Positions 1 through 10,020 of a stretch of 64,000 bases of DNA are shown piece after piece (the stretch's first letter is position 1; each line of letters starts with the position of its first letter). This DNA is from Rhynchopus euleeides. Its lineage: Eukaryota; Euglenozoa; Diplonemea; Diplonemida; Diplonemidae. Made by a program: the position numbers and the translations under genes. Under the pieces are notes generated by a model. That model had not been told where the DNA came from. It ran no database searches and saw only the letters and a program-made list of their open reading frames with translations. The stretch spans positions 1,240,001-1,304,000 of the forward strand of contig OY723294.1 in NCBI GenBank assembly GCA_963210315.1, in the 5' to 3' direction.

Positions 1-299
1 TCGCCAAGCCTATTGGGGGCAACTAACAGATGAGATTTGTTTGTTGCCTGTCGTCACAGCTAGGTGCCCATCTCCTCGAAAACTCTCGTCTAGGCTCTAC
101 GTGGCGGAGATCTCGTGGACCCTTTGGCCATGACAAGGTCTGCCGTGCATCCACTCCACCCACAACGCACACCTGTCACGAGTGGTCGCTCCCACGTCCT
201 CCTCCACCCTGAAGGTTGAACCCTCAAGGACCAGTGATCTCCTGCTGGCCGGGCTGCGATACAGTGAAGCCTTCCTACTTACAAGCGAATCCAGACTGT
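1..299. other. Unassigned window edge
   Basis: No supported gene. Open frames are short, lack recognisable motifs and overlap on both strands. The stretch leads into the dispersed repeat that begins near 300. Confidence 0.5.
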
Positions 300-640
300 A
301 GGGAACAGATGTTCACTACCGTGGCCTCCGGCGGCTGGGGGGCTCCGCCCCCCAGACCCCCCTGCGTAAAAACATTGCACCAGACCGGTTTTTTGGCCGA
401 GAGTCCAAACTTTCAAAGCAGCTGCTGCGCCTGCCCCACCAAGCAGCCTCAGTACGACAGGACGCGCGCAGGCACTGGGCCCTCTCAGATTCTGGGAGGG
501 TTTGCGCGGGTCGCGCGCGCCGAAGGCGCGCGCGAAAAATTTTCAAAACCAGAAAAACCGGAAAACGGCGCCAGAAAAAAAGTCTATCTTATACCCTGGC
601 ACTATCGCCAGAAAAAAAAAATTCGGGAAAAAAAACATTG
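300..640 (+). repeat. Dispersed repeat, collinear with 58917-59442
   Basis: Three landmarks occur in the same order here and at 58917-59442. First is a module reading CTACCGTGGCCTCCGGCGGC followed by a G6CTCCGC6 palindrome (309-362). Second is a GC-only hairpin with a GAA loop (511-535). Third is a CTATCTTATRCCCTG block (583-598) followed by A-runs (608-634). A further block at 426-486 recurs at about 34017-34075. The A-runs suggest a retroposed family, but the boundaries and class are not resolved. Confidence 0.6.
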
Positions 641-1228
641 GAAGTCGTAAAACTCAACCCCACACCCCGAGGGCTCCCCCAGGCTGGTCCGCCTGGGCAA
701 CGGGGTCCCAGTGCATAGCACGGAGCACTGGGACAAAAGAGGGTCCGCCTTTTTCCGTCAACTCTGACATGGGGAGGGACAGCTGGAGCCACTGGCGGGG
801 TGCTGTGTTGACTTCAGGGGGCTCCCAATGTGCTTCGGCACACCGGGTTCTTGGCCTGCGGCGGCATGGTAGTCGGTCAGAGAGGCCAGCGCTTGGTCGG
901 GGACTACTCAGAGAGGGCGTGTGCGGACTTCAGGGGGCTCCCAACGTGCATCTGCACACCGGGTTCTTGGCCTGCGGACGTAGATTGCCTAAAGGTTTAG
1001 AAACCGGCCGAGCCCGTGGGGGTGACGAACGTACTGCCGGCCCGGGATTGTCAAGGTTCTTTCCCCAGATGGCTCACCAGTACCACCAAACCACACGGAG
1101 AGCAAAACCGCCGGGGAGGGGGTGGGGGAAGGTGGGAAGGGCGGCATGCCGAACTACAGCAAGGATGGCCAACAATGCGATCACTGCAAACAAGGCATGG
1201 GACACAAGAGGGAAAAAAAAATTCCTGG
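641..1228 (+). repeat. Poly-A-ending repeat, copy 1 (direct copy of 9439-10020)
   Basis: About 585 bp nearly identical to 9439-10020, in the same orientation. It starts GAAGTCGTAAAACTCAACCC and ends in an A9 run. Inside, a block of about 47 bp is present twice (near 811-866 and 929-982; GACTTCAGGGGGCTCCCAA and GGGTTCTTGGCCTGCGG). Both copies end in A-tracts, which looks like a short retroposon or the tail of a longer one. No convincing protein: the frames are compositionally biased, although the 3' end encodes a short Cys-His cluster in one frame (C-x2-C-x4-H). Confidence 0.75.
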
Positions 1229-2469
1229 GTAAGACGTTAAACTGCCTGGGGGGGCCGTCCCCGGACCATGACGGGTGCCTGCACCAGGAGTCTAGCACGG
1301 CCGTGGTCCGGAGCATGACCTAAAACGGCTTGGGTACCGAGGCTCCCCAGACCAGGAAGGGTGGAGACACCTGGAGTCTAAATAGTCACACCACGTCAGG
1401 CCAGACCTTCGCATTGCACTCCGCGAAGACTGCCACACAGCCGCGGGGCAGGTGTGCAGCCTGTGGATGACCTCGTACAGAGAAGACTGTAAGGGACGAC
1501 AGCCCCGCCGAGGCGATACAGCGCCAGACGCGGCCCGAGTTTCTGGAGACCGACTGGGGAACTGGAATGTCTTCAGGATAAGCGCCTCACAGAGGACTGA
1601 TCCTCACCTGTGTGAACTGAGAACCCCCAGCCCCAAGATGCTGGTGTGGAGCGGGTGCCTCGACCTCTTTTCGGGTTCTTTATTTCTTTATTTCCTTTTG
1701 GATGCGTCCACCAAAGAAAACGTGGCCACCCACTCGCAGAGGCTCCCGAAAGCTCCAGCATCAGCTAGCGGTTCATAGTGTAGATCGGTGTCTCCAGAAG
1801 GGGATGTCCGGTCGCAGAAGAAAAACGACGAAGACAACCACACAGGCCGCAAAAAAAAAAAAAAAAAAAACATTCTCGGAAACGGCCAGAGCAGCGCGTT
1901 TCACGACAACAAATTTTTCGAAAAAAGTCCAAAATTGAAAATTTTTCCTGCCGAGACCAAATATGGAGTCCACCTATTTCCAGGTTTTTGGTGGTTTTTG
2001 GCCACCCGGGGGTCCTGCATCTGTGGCCACAGAAATGGCCTCGAAACACCCCCAGGCACCCAAAAAACGTGTTTCTGGAAAGATATGTCCCAAAACTCCC
2101 CGAAAGTCACATCTGGATCTGGTGACCCGACCCCACAGACCCTGCATTTTACACCTTTTTCACCGGAATATTGGGTCAGCAGGCAAAAGTCGAATTTTTT
2201 GGAATTTTTCAGAAAATCTTGGCATCGTGGAATGCGCTGTCCCCGTTCTGCCCGAAAAACGCATTTTTCGGACTTTTTTCTCAGATCTGGGGGTCTGGTT
2301 CAGATGTGTGGTTGGGCCCCATAACCGCCCAAAAATATTTTGGGTGGTCATTGCGAGTGGCCGGCCGTGAAAAAAAATATTTTTTTTCTCAAAAAAAAGT
2401 TGATTCTCGGGAGGATTCTTCATATTCCTGGATTTCCCGAATTTCCTGGATTTCCCCCGGCCCCTTAGG
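1229..2469. other. Intergenic, no gene seen
   Basis: The first 30 bases after the A-tract resemble those upstream of the second repeat copy (CCTGGG...TTAAACTGCCT against CCTGGG...TTAAACTACCT at 9404-9431). A 30-bp hairpin-like block at 1586-1615 recurs at 44470. From about 1840 to 2400 the DNA is rich in A and T runs and short self-complementary blocks. No frame has recognisable protein character. Confidence 0.5.
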
Positions 2470-2733
2470 CGATTTCAGGGCGGACAGGGCGGACATGCCC
2501 GGACCCGGAAATCCGGGTGTCCGGATGTCCGGGTCCAATTTTGACCCCCCCCCCCCCCCCCCCCCGGACATGTCCGCCCGGACATCCGGACATCCAGAAA
2601 TGTCCGCCCCGGACAGGGCGGACATGTCCGGGCGGACATTTTCTGGTGTCCGGATGTCCGGGCGGACATGTCCGGACCCGGAAATTCGGGAAATCCAATT
2701 TTGACCCCCCCCCCGGACATGTCCGGCCAGGAC
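2470..2733. repeat. Array of GGACATGTCC-type palindromes
   Basis: Dense clustering of GGACAT/ATGTCC half-sites, often as the palindrome GGACATGTCC, interleaved with CCGGACCCGGAAATCCGG blocks and two poly-C tracts (about 2547-2565 and 2705-2714). Both strands read almost the same. It could be the remnant of a transposon end with subterminal repeats, but no partner end was found. Confidence 0.6.
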
Positions 2734-2786
2734 CTCAATAGTTTGATTTTTGGTCCAGAAAATAGTTTGAAAATTTTTGAAATCTG

Positions 2787-2962
2787 CACGGTGGACTCCA
2801 GCGGCCCTAGCGGGAGTCTGGGAGCGGGAGTCTGAGCGGGTGTCAAAGACTCCCGCTAGCGGGAGTCCAGACTCCCGCTAGCGGGAGTCTATACTCCCGC
2901 TAGGGGGAGTCTGACTCCCCCTAGCGGGAGTCTTTTCACCTATTTTCATCCATTTTTCCCAT
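2787..2962 (+). repeat. Left terminal inverted repeat
   Basis: Starts with the 18-bp terminus, followed by at least four copies of a CTCCCGCTAGCGGGAG-type palindrome, some with an AGGGGG variant half. It pairs with 5665-5826 in inverted orientation. Confidence 0.75.
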
Positions 2963-3123
2963 GATATAGTTACAGTCTACTGGCGTGGGGGGTAAAATCA
3001 TGGTGGAAGAGGGATGGGGAGGGGCTTGTTTTGCTTCTGTCAGTTTCCCCGGACTCTGGACTACCTACCTATCCTCCTGGTAGCGGCTACACCTGCGGAG
3101 GTGAGCGGTTAGAATTTGAGGTG

Positions 3124-4929
3124 TCAAAGTGCGGCCATCGCCTGTCGTAGTTGTGTTACACCTTGGGCAAGACAAGCCATCCTGCAGGCCTCATCTTCTT
3201 TGTCAGAACTGTCATCCCCCTCCTGCTGTGCGCGTTGGTCAAGCGTGCTCAAAGTCGCCTCGGATGACACGAATGGTGTGAAAGTCGCCCCCAGCGGGAT
3301 TGGCATTTTGCACAAGCAGAGCGATAATTTGCGGTGTCCTTCGGGGAACCGGGACAGGAAGTAGGGCGCGCTGATGGGTTCAACGAAGTCCTGTGTGTTG
3401 CAGTGCACAAACCCCTTCTGCAGCTGTGTCAACTGTGTGCAAAGAACATACACAGCCAATCTATGAGCGTGTCGGGTGTGCAGACACGGACACAGAATGA
3501 CTTCTCTATACCCGAGGATCCCGTCCTGCGACAGGTGCGCAACCTTCCAAGGCATGCCCGATGCGCGCCGCTTCTCTTCTGCCATCGCAAGATCTCTCTC
3601 GTAAGTTGCGGAGCTGGCGATTGTAACGGCATCTTTCTTGCGATGTCCGTTCTCTGCTTCGTCAAATTCGTCGTTGTTCTGCAGAGGCACTGCATCTTCT
3701 GGAGCCCACCAATGATGGAGACTGTGTACGTAGGCATTGCGCGTTGATCCCTTTTCGGCATGCTCCATCAACCAGTGAAATATATGCCCTGAGATCCGAG
3801 CACGCAAGAAGGGAATCCGGGCTGACTCATCCTTGCATCCCCAGAAGCGCCAGGGGATGTCTGCATACCGGAAATGCATGAGGTCTGCAAGGGAGACAAA
3901 GAGGTAGCGGAACAAGCCCTTGTAGGTGTGTCCTGTGACAGGCAAGCACGACCTTCCGGAACTGAGCACCTGTCCCATGCTGCGACACATTCAGTGCAAG
4001 GTTTGTACAGGTCTTGTCGAATATTTTTTTGTTGTCTCATCCAGCAGGGGTGGAGCTTGAAATATGGGGTTGCGGGCTGGATCGGGTCAGATCGGGTCAG
4101 CCAATTTTTTCTTATGGGTTCCCCTCCGGTTCGTCTCAGAGATCAGTGCTCGGGCCCAGCCTCCCGCGAGGTACCGGAACCGATATGCAGCCCCGGACGC
4201 GCAAGGACTTGGTTACAAGACAAACACATGCCGTAGGGGGGGTCTGGGAGGCGGAGCTCCCAGCCGCCGGAGGCCACGGTAGTGAACATCTGTGACTTGC
4301 GGGCGTACGGATTCTGTGTGAGTTGGCTGCGTCCTCCTGAGGATACTGAGATTCCCTGATGTAAAGGGCTTGGGTACAAGACAGGCACATGCCACAGGGG
4401 GGTCTGGGGGGCGGAGCCCCCCAGCCACCGGAGGCCACGGTAGTAAACGTCTGTTGCACGGTACGGGTTGGGCAGCTTCATTTGTCCTCTATTGTGACTG
4501 TTTGAGGCCTGTGCTCATGTCGCTGGGGTCACTTTGCTCACGAAACGCCTCCTGGTCACCTTGAGGCCCCAAGGCGAGGAGCCAACTTTTCCGGTTTCCC
4601 GAAAATCTATATTTTTTTTTCTTTTTACCCCTGACCTGATTTTTTGTGAGGGCCTGCAGAAAATCAGGTCAGCTGACCCGAAAAAACCCCCAAGCTCCAC
4701 CCCTGTCATCCAGTACCCTGATCAGCCGCATGGCGAGCCCCTTGCAGTCATGGAGTGCTGGGGTGACGTAGCGGGCATTGGGAAGCACACCTGCCAAGAG
4801 GGAGGGGTAGCCAGCCTCTTTCATCTCAGAGAGAGTCAGGTGCGGGTATCGATGCACCTGTTGATACCAGCGTTCTTCTGGGATGTCGCACAGTGAGCAT
4901 CGGTGCCCTCGCCCCCCGCATCGCCTCAT
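3124..4929 (-). pseudogene. Transposon-borne ORF of unknown family, split by hAT insertion
   Basis: On the minus strand an ORF begins at 4929 and reads into the hAT element at 4705. It contains a Cys-rich start, C-x2-C spacing and a motif ending in LAMRLIRVLD. Beyond the insertion the same frame resumes, passes one TGA (immediately before the ATG at 3990) and continues for 288 residues to 3124. The later part has protein-like composition with aromatic-rich segments (LFRYLFVSLADLMHF, DIPWRFWG) and an acidic C-terminal stretch (DDSSDKEDEA). I recognise no family and see no DDE or helicase motif. The ORF sits directly inside the TIRs, so it may be the element's own protein or a captured gene. 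The insertion and the in-frame TGA make this copy non-functional unless spliced. Confidence 0.55.
4045..4705. mobile_element. Nested hAT-type non-autonomous element
   Basis: Ends are CAGGGGTGGAGCTTG at 4045-4059 and its exact reverse complement at 4691-4705. The flanks are identical 8-bp direct repeats, TCATCCAG at 4037-4044 and 4706-4713. An 8-bp TSD and CAGGGGTG-type ends are hallmarks of the hAT superfamily. At 661 bp there is no transposase, so it would need one in trans. The interior holds two tandem copies of a ~160-bp module also found at 58750-59010. Subterminal GGGTCAG motifs recur near both ends. Confidence 0.9.
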
Positions 4930-4945
4930 TGTTGCCCACTGCTGA

Positions 4946-5044
4946 TCTATACTCCCGCTAGCGGGAGTTGGACTCCCCCTAGTTGAGACTCCCGAAAAGG
5001 GTTAAACCCGGTAGTGGTACCCTACCCCCGCTGGAGTCCACCGT
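4946..5044. repeat. Internal extra copy of the right TIR
   Basis: Carries the CTCCCGCTAGCGGGAG palindrome, the ACTCCCCCTAGTTGAGACTC block and the closing CCGCTGGAGTCCACCGTG, in the same orientation as the right terminus at 5665-5826. It directly borders the start of the minus-strand ORF, so an older or smaller element 2787-5044 is possible, with 5045-5826 added by a second event. Confidence 0.65.
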
Positions 5045-5194
5045 GCAAGGCCGGATCAGCCCACGGGTGGGTTTGAGGAAGAAATCTGGGGGGGCAAATT
5101 TTGCTGCGACTTCCGGTTTCACCCGGCCGAACTCCAGCATCTATCCAGACCCACGGTGCCAAGCCGTTCGCCCGTGTCGCGATCATTCGCGGCT

Positions 5195-5575
5195 TCAGGC
5201 TGCCCCCGACGACACGTTTGTATCCTGCACCTTGCCATACTTCGCCTCCACCTTGTATATGACGGAGAGCGCCCTCCTTCCGCATCGTTGCGACTTCCCT
5301 GACAGCGAACTTATCCATGTCAGGGAAGACATGGCGATGATTGCGTTGGCCACCTGGGTGCTGTGCTTGTGGAGCTCCTTGCTCAACACCGTTGCTAGGA
5401 GCCTTCTAATGGATCCCAGTGTCAGCACACTGCCCCCTTTTTTAACAGGGAAGGCCGTGCAAAAATCATGCACAATGTTCGTCGCCTCCGCAGCCTCGGG
5501 ACTCTCTGCGCTCTTCTTCTTCTTAATCGACTTTGCCGCCGGCTTCGCTGCCGGCTTCGTTGTCGTCTTCCCCAT
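5195..5575 (-). CDS. Histone H2B-like ORF inside the transposon
   Basis: 126 codons; the ATG at 5575 sits in an A-rich context. Residues 1-23 form a Lys/Ala/Pro-rich tail ending in a run of lysines, like a core-histone tail. Residues 33-80 follow the H2B pattern from the end of helix 2 through helix 3 into the C-terminal helix: N-I-V-x-D-F, G-S-V-L-T-x-x-x-I, L-L-x-x-V-L-x-x-E-L-x-K-H. The usual helix-1 segment is absent from its normal place. A similar motif (S-x-x-I-Y-K-V, D-T-x-V-S) appears instead near the C-terminus (residues 104-122). It is either a very diverged or rearranged H2B variant, a captured gene fragment, or a chance resemblance. No homology search was possible. Confidence 0.35.
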   Translation of the reverse strand: MGKTTTKPAAKPAAKSIKKKKSAESPEAAEATNIVHDFCTAFPVKKGGSVLTLGSIRRLLATVLSKELHKHSTQVANAIIAMSSLTWISSLSGKSQRCGRRALSVIYKVEAKYGKVQDTNVSSGAA

Positions 5576-5664
5576 TTTTGTGAATCAGGTCTGCGAGCTG
5601 GGATGGGTGGAAACGTCCGTTTCGTTTGGTGTGGCTGTACTTCAGTGACGAGTGCCACATTGCA

Positions 5665-5826
5665 TAGGTATCATGGGAAAAATGAGTGAAAATAGGTGAA
5701 AAGACTCCCGCTAGGGGGAGTCAGACTCCCCCTAGCGGGAGTATAGACTCCCGCTAGCGGGAGTTGGACTCCCCCTAGTTGAGACTCCCGAAAAGGGTTA
5801 CCCTACCCCCGCTGGAGTCCACCGTG
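5665..5826 (-). repeat. Right terminal inverted repeat
   Basis: Inverted partner of 2787-2962, sharing the 18-bp terminus, the CTCCCGCTAGCGGGAG palindromes and an inner TTTTCACCTATTTTCA/CATTTTTCCCATGATA block. Spacing between palindromes differs from the left end. Confidence 0.75.
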
Positions 5827-6289
5827 TGGGTGCCCAAATTTTTTGCTCCTAAGACCGGCGATTTGTAGGGGGACCCTTTCGAATTTTTTTTTGGAGAAGG
5901 GTAAATTGAACGTTTTTGGCCAAATGAAGCCACTGCGACCATTCCCGGGCCTCGGAAATCAGATTTTGGCCCCTCAAATGCGGTGCCGGTCCGGACAAAA
6001 AACCGAAAAAATCGTGAAAAATGGCCCATTTTCCCCAGCCAAAAATGGGCCAAAAATGCCCCCGGACACCCCCAGAGACATGTCCTAATCCGGGGTGCCA
6101 GTAGGGGGGACCTGCACTCAAATGGGGTACCGGTCCCCACGAAATTCCGAAAAATTCATGAAAATTGAAAGGTCCCACGCACCAAATTCTGCCCAAAAAT
6201 CGTCAAAAATGGACATGTCATATGCAGCAATGGGGCACCAATCACTCCCCAAATTTTGCTCAATGATTCCACGGCAAGCCAGATTTTCT
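5827..6289. other. Intergenic, no gene seen
   Basis: A/T-run-rich DNA with short inverted blocks, similar in style to 1840-2400. Nothing recognisable as coding. Confidence 0.45.
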
Positions 6290-6640
6290 GATCAATTGGT
6301 TTGTTTGAGCATGTTCCTGGCCCTTGTTTGGAAAGTAGATGACCCCTGGCTGGAGAGGACGGTTGTGCTCGACCGGACGGAGAGAGAACCTTCTCCATAA
6401 CCACCTCCACTCCACAATGCCACAAGTGTCAGGAAGGCCGGGTGTTACAGGCCTCAACCAGGGTTCCAAGGCTCTCCACTTCCTGGCTGCGTCAGGGATC
6501 ACCGGGTACAGCGAGCAGGATTCCCTGTCCTGACACCCCAGCATGTGCCACCGGAAGAACCCGAAACAGCAGCCCCCCCTCATGGGGGTTGCAAGAGGCA
6601 CGGAAATCGTTCAAATCGGACCAAGTCCGAAAATTCGGCA
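6290..6640 (+). mobile_element. 5'-truncated LINE 3' end fragment
   Basis: The frame closing at 6533 ends with KALHFLAASGITGYSEQDSLS, close to the C-terminus of the complete LINE at 15780-15851 (GALRYLAEAGVTEHSEKDYLIS). Both stops are followed by CCTGACACCCCAGCA. Downstream, GAAACAGCAGCCCCCCCTCA and AAATCGTTCAAATCG recur at about 17260-17340. This is a dead 3' fragment of a related element; the 5' limit is uncertain. Confidence 0.5.
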
Positions 6641-9400
6641 CTTTCTTGGGTACAAATTGCGGTCCGAAATTTTCCGATTTTTTGAAAAAAGGCTAATTCT
6701 GTAAGGGGGACCTTTTCGATTTTTTTTTTCGGGCACTTTTTCCACACAAGGAAATGTCCGCCCTGTCCGCTACTGTCCACTACCGATTTCAAGGATCCTC
6801 CTCGGATCGTTCTGAAACAACGCAGTTCACCATAAAAAGAAATTCTGATTTTGGTGGAGTGGAAAAATCCTTACTGGGGAAGGTGGCCAAAATCCCGGAT
6901 TTTGGGTGAATTAAGTCGCCCCCCCACCGGTCTCAAAAGGTTAAAGTTGGAAAATCGACATTTTCCACCTACGGGAAATCCCCCAAAATAGGGGGTCCCC
7001 AGCCACGATCCCCAAAAAAATGTCCCGCGCGCCTCTAAGGCACTCTGGATTTTTATTATGTCATCCAGATGTCACATCTGGGTCCAGGAACACCGGTTTT
7101 TGGCCTCAGGAAGTCGAAAAATATGTGTGGAAATTTTTATTCCTGACCAGGATCCCCTAAAAGGCCGATTTCCCCTGTTTACACATGGGGGATTTCATGC
7201 AACGCCCGCTCGTGTGCTGAGTGTGCTATCCGCGACGTGGACGCGGTCGCCCTCTTCCTCCCAGAAGCCACTGATCTTCCTCATCCAACTTCACCTCCGG
7301 ATGTACGCGGCACGTGCTTGGGTTGTCCTGTCGCAGTGCAGCAGAAGTTCCTGTGCACTGCTGCCCAAGCCATTTCGGCTGCACAGAATATGCCACGCAG
7401 AGTAACCTGGCATCGCATGACCAGCTCGCGAGGCTTGGTGCCCCGAATCGAATCGATAGGCTGCGAGGTGCATTGCCTCGGTCAGTTGATGTCCTTGCGT
7501 GTGCATTTTTGTGCACAACAGTCCCTTGAGTATCTGCAGCGCAGGTGCCTGCACTGGACCAGGACTCCTGATTTGCCTCTGGCACTTGTGATCGGAACGG
7601 ATGCGGCGACATGCCACGGTGCCCATGAATAGCCATGCTGGCACGAAAGTACGTTCACGACGGTTGATTACCATTGCTGCACTCTGTCAGAACCCGAAGG
7701 GTCTCAGCACACCTGAACGCCCACCAGGCCCCCCAGCAGGGGGTGAAACCAAAGGGTCCCCCCTGGGGTTTTTTGACCCAAAATTTTCGAATTCGACATG
7801 TCCCCGGGATTTCCACTATGTCGCAGATTTCGACCATTGGGTCAAGAAAACCTAAAAATCTAGGGGGGAGGTGCTGAAGGATTGCACTGAAAATTTTATC
7901 TAACTCGGTCAAAATTCCAGGCACAGGGTTTGAATATTTTCACCCTGTGCAGGAATGTAAGCCGTGCGGCCGTTATGTTCGTGTCTCACCGGTTCACAGT
8001 TTGGCACAGCGAGCCAAGGTCCCCCGCCGTGCTTCTTGTGTGCACGAACACACGAGGACGTCGGTGCAGAATAGAAGGCCGACTAACTTTCACCTTCAAT
8101 GAGAGGTGGCACGTGAGATGTGACCTGTTCTTCGATTGCAGCGCGGCTCTGTGTGCAGGCAAAATCTGCCAGCATATCATCCAGTTTGAAGGCGGGTTTT
8201 GCCGGCGATATCTGTTGGTCACAACCAACGAATCACACACCCACACTTATGGGTTTGTGGTTTGGTGTGCCAGCAGTTTTCTCGGGCAAAAACCTGTGTC
8301 GCCCGTTGTTTTCTTGCGCCTGACTGGTGGTTGTGGTGGTATCTGCTCCTGCATCGCCCACCCGCTGATTCGGTCTGATGTGCATTCCATCTTTTTCTTC
8401 TGGATCTCCCCATCCTCCACTTATCACCAAGAGGCGACGGCGGTAATGAAAGGTCCCAAATCCGTACCCCGTCCTTCACACAATCCTTCATTTCTTAGCC
8501 GGCTGGAGCAAACTCTGCAGAGAGAGGGGGGAACGTGTCGCTCTGGATTGCCAACAAAATAAGTGTTGTTAACAATGCGTGTAGCAAGGCTGGCATAGTA
8601 TGGCACAGAGCGGTGTCCTCTCCAGAGTACGCAGGGTACAGCCTTCGGGCAACATCACCGTGTGGTCTTCTCATCTGTCAGGCTGGTGATGGTCGATCAA
8701 CCAAGATGCATGCTTCACCGCGACACGCAGACGGTGGCAATCATGGGCAGTAATGATGTCAGCGTTGTCGAGAATGACAATAACCGAGCCAAGGACTTGG
8801 CAGACTCGGAGGAGAGGTCCGTGCCTTCGCTCGCACAGGCAGCTTCGATGGGTTCTGCCCAAGAGGGTGTGACACACATGCACACGTGAATATGAATTTG
8901 TGGGTTTCGTGCAGATCACATCAGGCACCTTCTCTCGATGCGGTCTCCACTGCCTGCACACCGTATGCACGCACCTGTTTCTTTTCCGTTTTGAAAAGTC
9001 AGTTTCTGGAGAGTAGTTCCAGGGGTGCTAACAAATAAAAATGGGACAGAGCGAGCCTAGCGCGTGATTGCCGACAGCCGCTCGGGGGGGCTCACCCCCT
9101 GTGCGTTGTTTGTTTTTCTAATTTTTTTTGCCTGTGCCCGCCCCCGCCCTCCCCATGTCTCCACCCCCTCTCTTCTCTGTTTTGTATCCTGCTTTTGTCA
9201 CCACCACACGTTCTTACTGTTTTCGCCAGTCGTCAGAATGGGGACCAGGGTGAGGAATATTCGCTGCCACCAAGGGGAGAGGCGCAGCAGGTTCAAAACG
9301 GTACGGTAATAAGAGTGGCCCACGTGGGTCGGACTGGCCCTTCTGCAAACACCATTGTCAAGAAATGAAAGTAATGAAAAAGGAGGGGAAAAAAAAAAAA
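6641..9400. other. Intergenic with possible degraded coding remnants
   Basis: No intact gene is supported. Several frames look faintly protein-like. On the minus strand, 7226-7674 has two competing frames, and 8671-8970 contains a hydrophobic run then an acidic turn (GSVIVILDNADIITAHD). On the plus strand 7930-8562 is open for 210 codons but Cys-rich and without motifs. These may be exons of a decayed minus-strand gene or transposase. A-rich tracts at 9389-9402 precede the second copy of the poly-A repeat. Confidence 0.4.
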
Positions 9401-9438
9401 AAGGTCCTGGGCACGACCTTAAACTACCTAAGACCTAG

Positions 9439-10020
9439 GGAAGTCGTAAAACTCAACCCCACACCCCGAGGGCTCCCCCAGGCTGGTCCGCCTGGGCAAC
9501 GGGGTCCCAGTGCATAGCACGGAGCACTGGGACAAAAGAGGGTCCGCCTTTTTCCGTCAACTCTGACATGGGGAGGGACAGCTGGAGCCACTGGCGGGGT
9601 GCTGTGTTGACTTCAGGGGGCTCCCAACGTGCTTCGGCACACCGGGTTCTTGGCCTGCGGCGGCATGGTAGTCGGTCAGAGAGGCCAGCGCTTGGTCGGG
9701 GACTACTCAGAGAGGGCGTGTGCGGACTTCAGGGGGCTCCCAACGTGCATCTGCACACCGGGTTCTTGGCCTGCGGACGTAGATTGCCTAAAGGTTTAGA
9801 AACCGGCCGAGCCCGTGGGGGTGACGAACGTACTGCCGGCCCGGGATTGTCAAGGTTCTTTCCCCAGATGGCTCACCAGTACCACCAAACCACACGGAGA
9901 GCAAAACCGCCGGGGAGGGGGTGGGGGAAGGTGGGAAGGGCGGCATGCCGAACTACAGCAAGGATGGCCAACAATGCGATCACTGCAAACAAGGCATGGG
10001 ACACAAGAGGGAAAAAAAAA
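9439..10020 (+). repeat. Poly-A-ending repeat, copy 2, abutting tRNA-Asp
   Basis: Near-identical to 641-1228, including the internal 47-bp duplication. Its terminal A9 tract stops exactly at the first base of the tRNA-Asp (10021), so this copy is inserted immediately upstream of, or is continuous with, the tRNA and LINE. Confidence 0.8.

Larger units (their letters stand above)
2787..5826. mobile_element. DNA transposon with palindromic subterminal repeats
   Basis: The left end begins CACGGTGGACTCCAGCGG at 2787, and the exact reverse complement closes the right end at 5826. Similarity of the two ends continues inward for about 170 bp, through an array of ACTCCCGCTAGCGGGAGT palindromes and a shared TTTTCACCTATTTTCA block. 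The superfamily is not recognised and no convincing target-site duplication is visible. It contains a broken minus-strand ORF (3124-4929), a nested hAT element (4045-4705), an H2B-like ORF (5195-5575) and an extra copy of the right end at 4946-5044, so it may be a composite of two overlapping elements. Confidence 0.75.

Noticed and set aside
502..1323. 273-codon frame spanning two different repeats
   Set aside because: Crosses the boundary of the poly-A repeat; the second copy of the repeat has a different context, so the frame is accidental.
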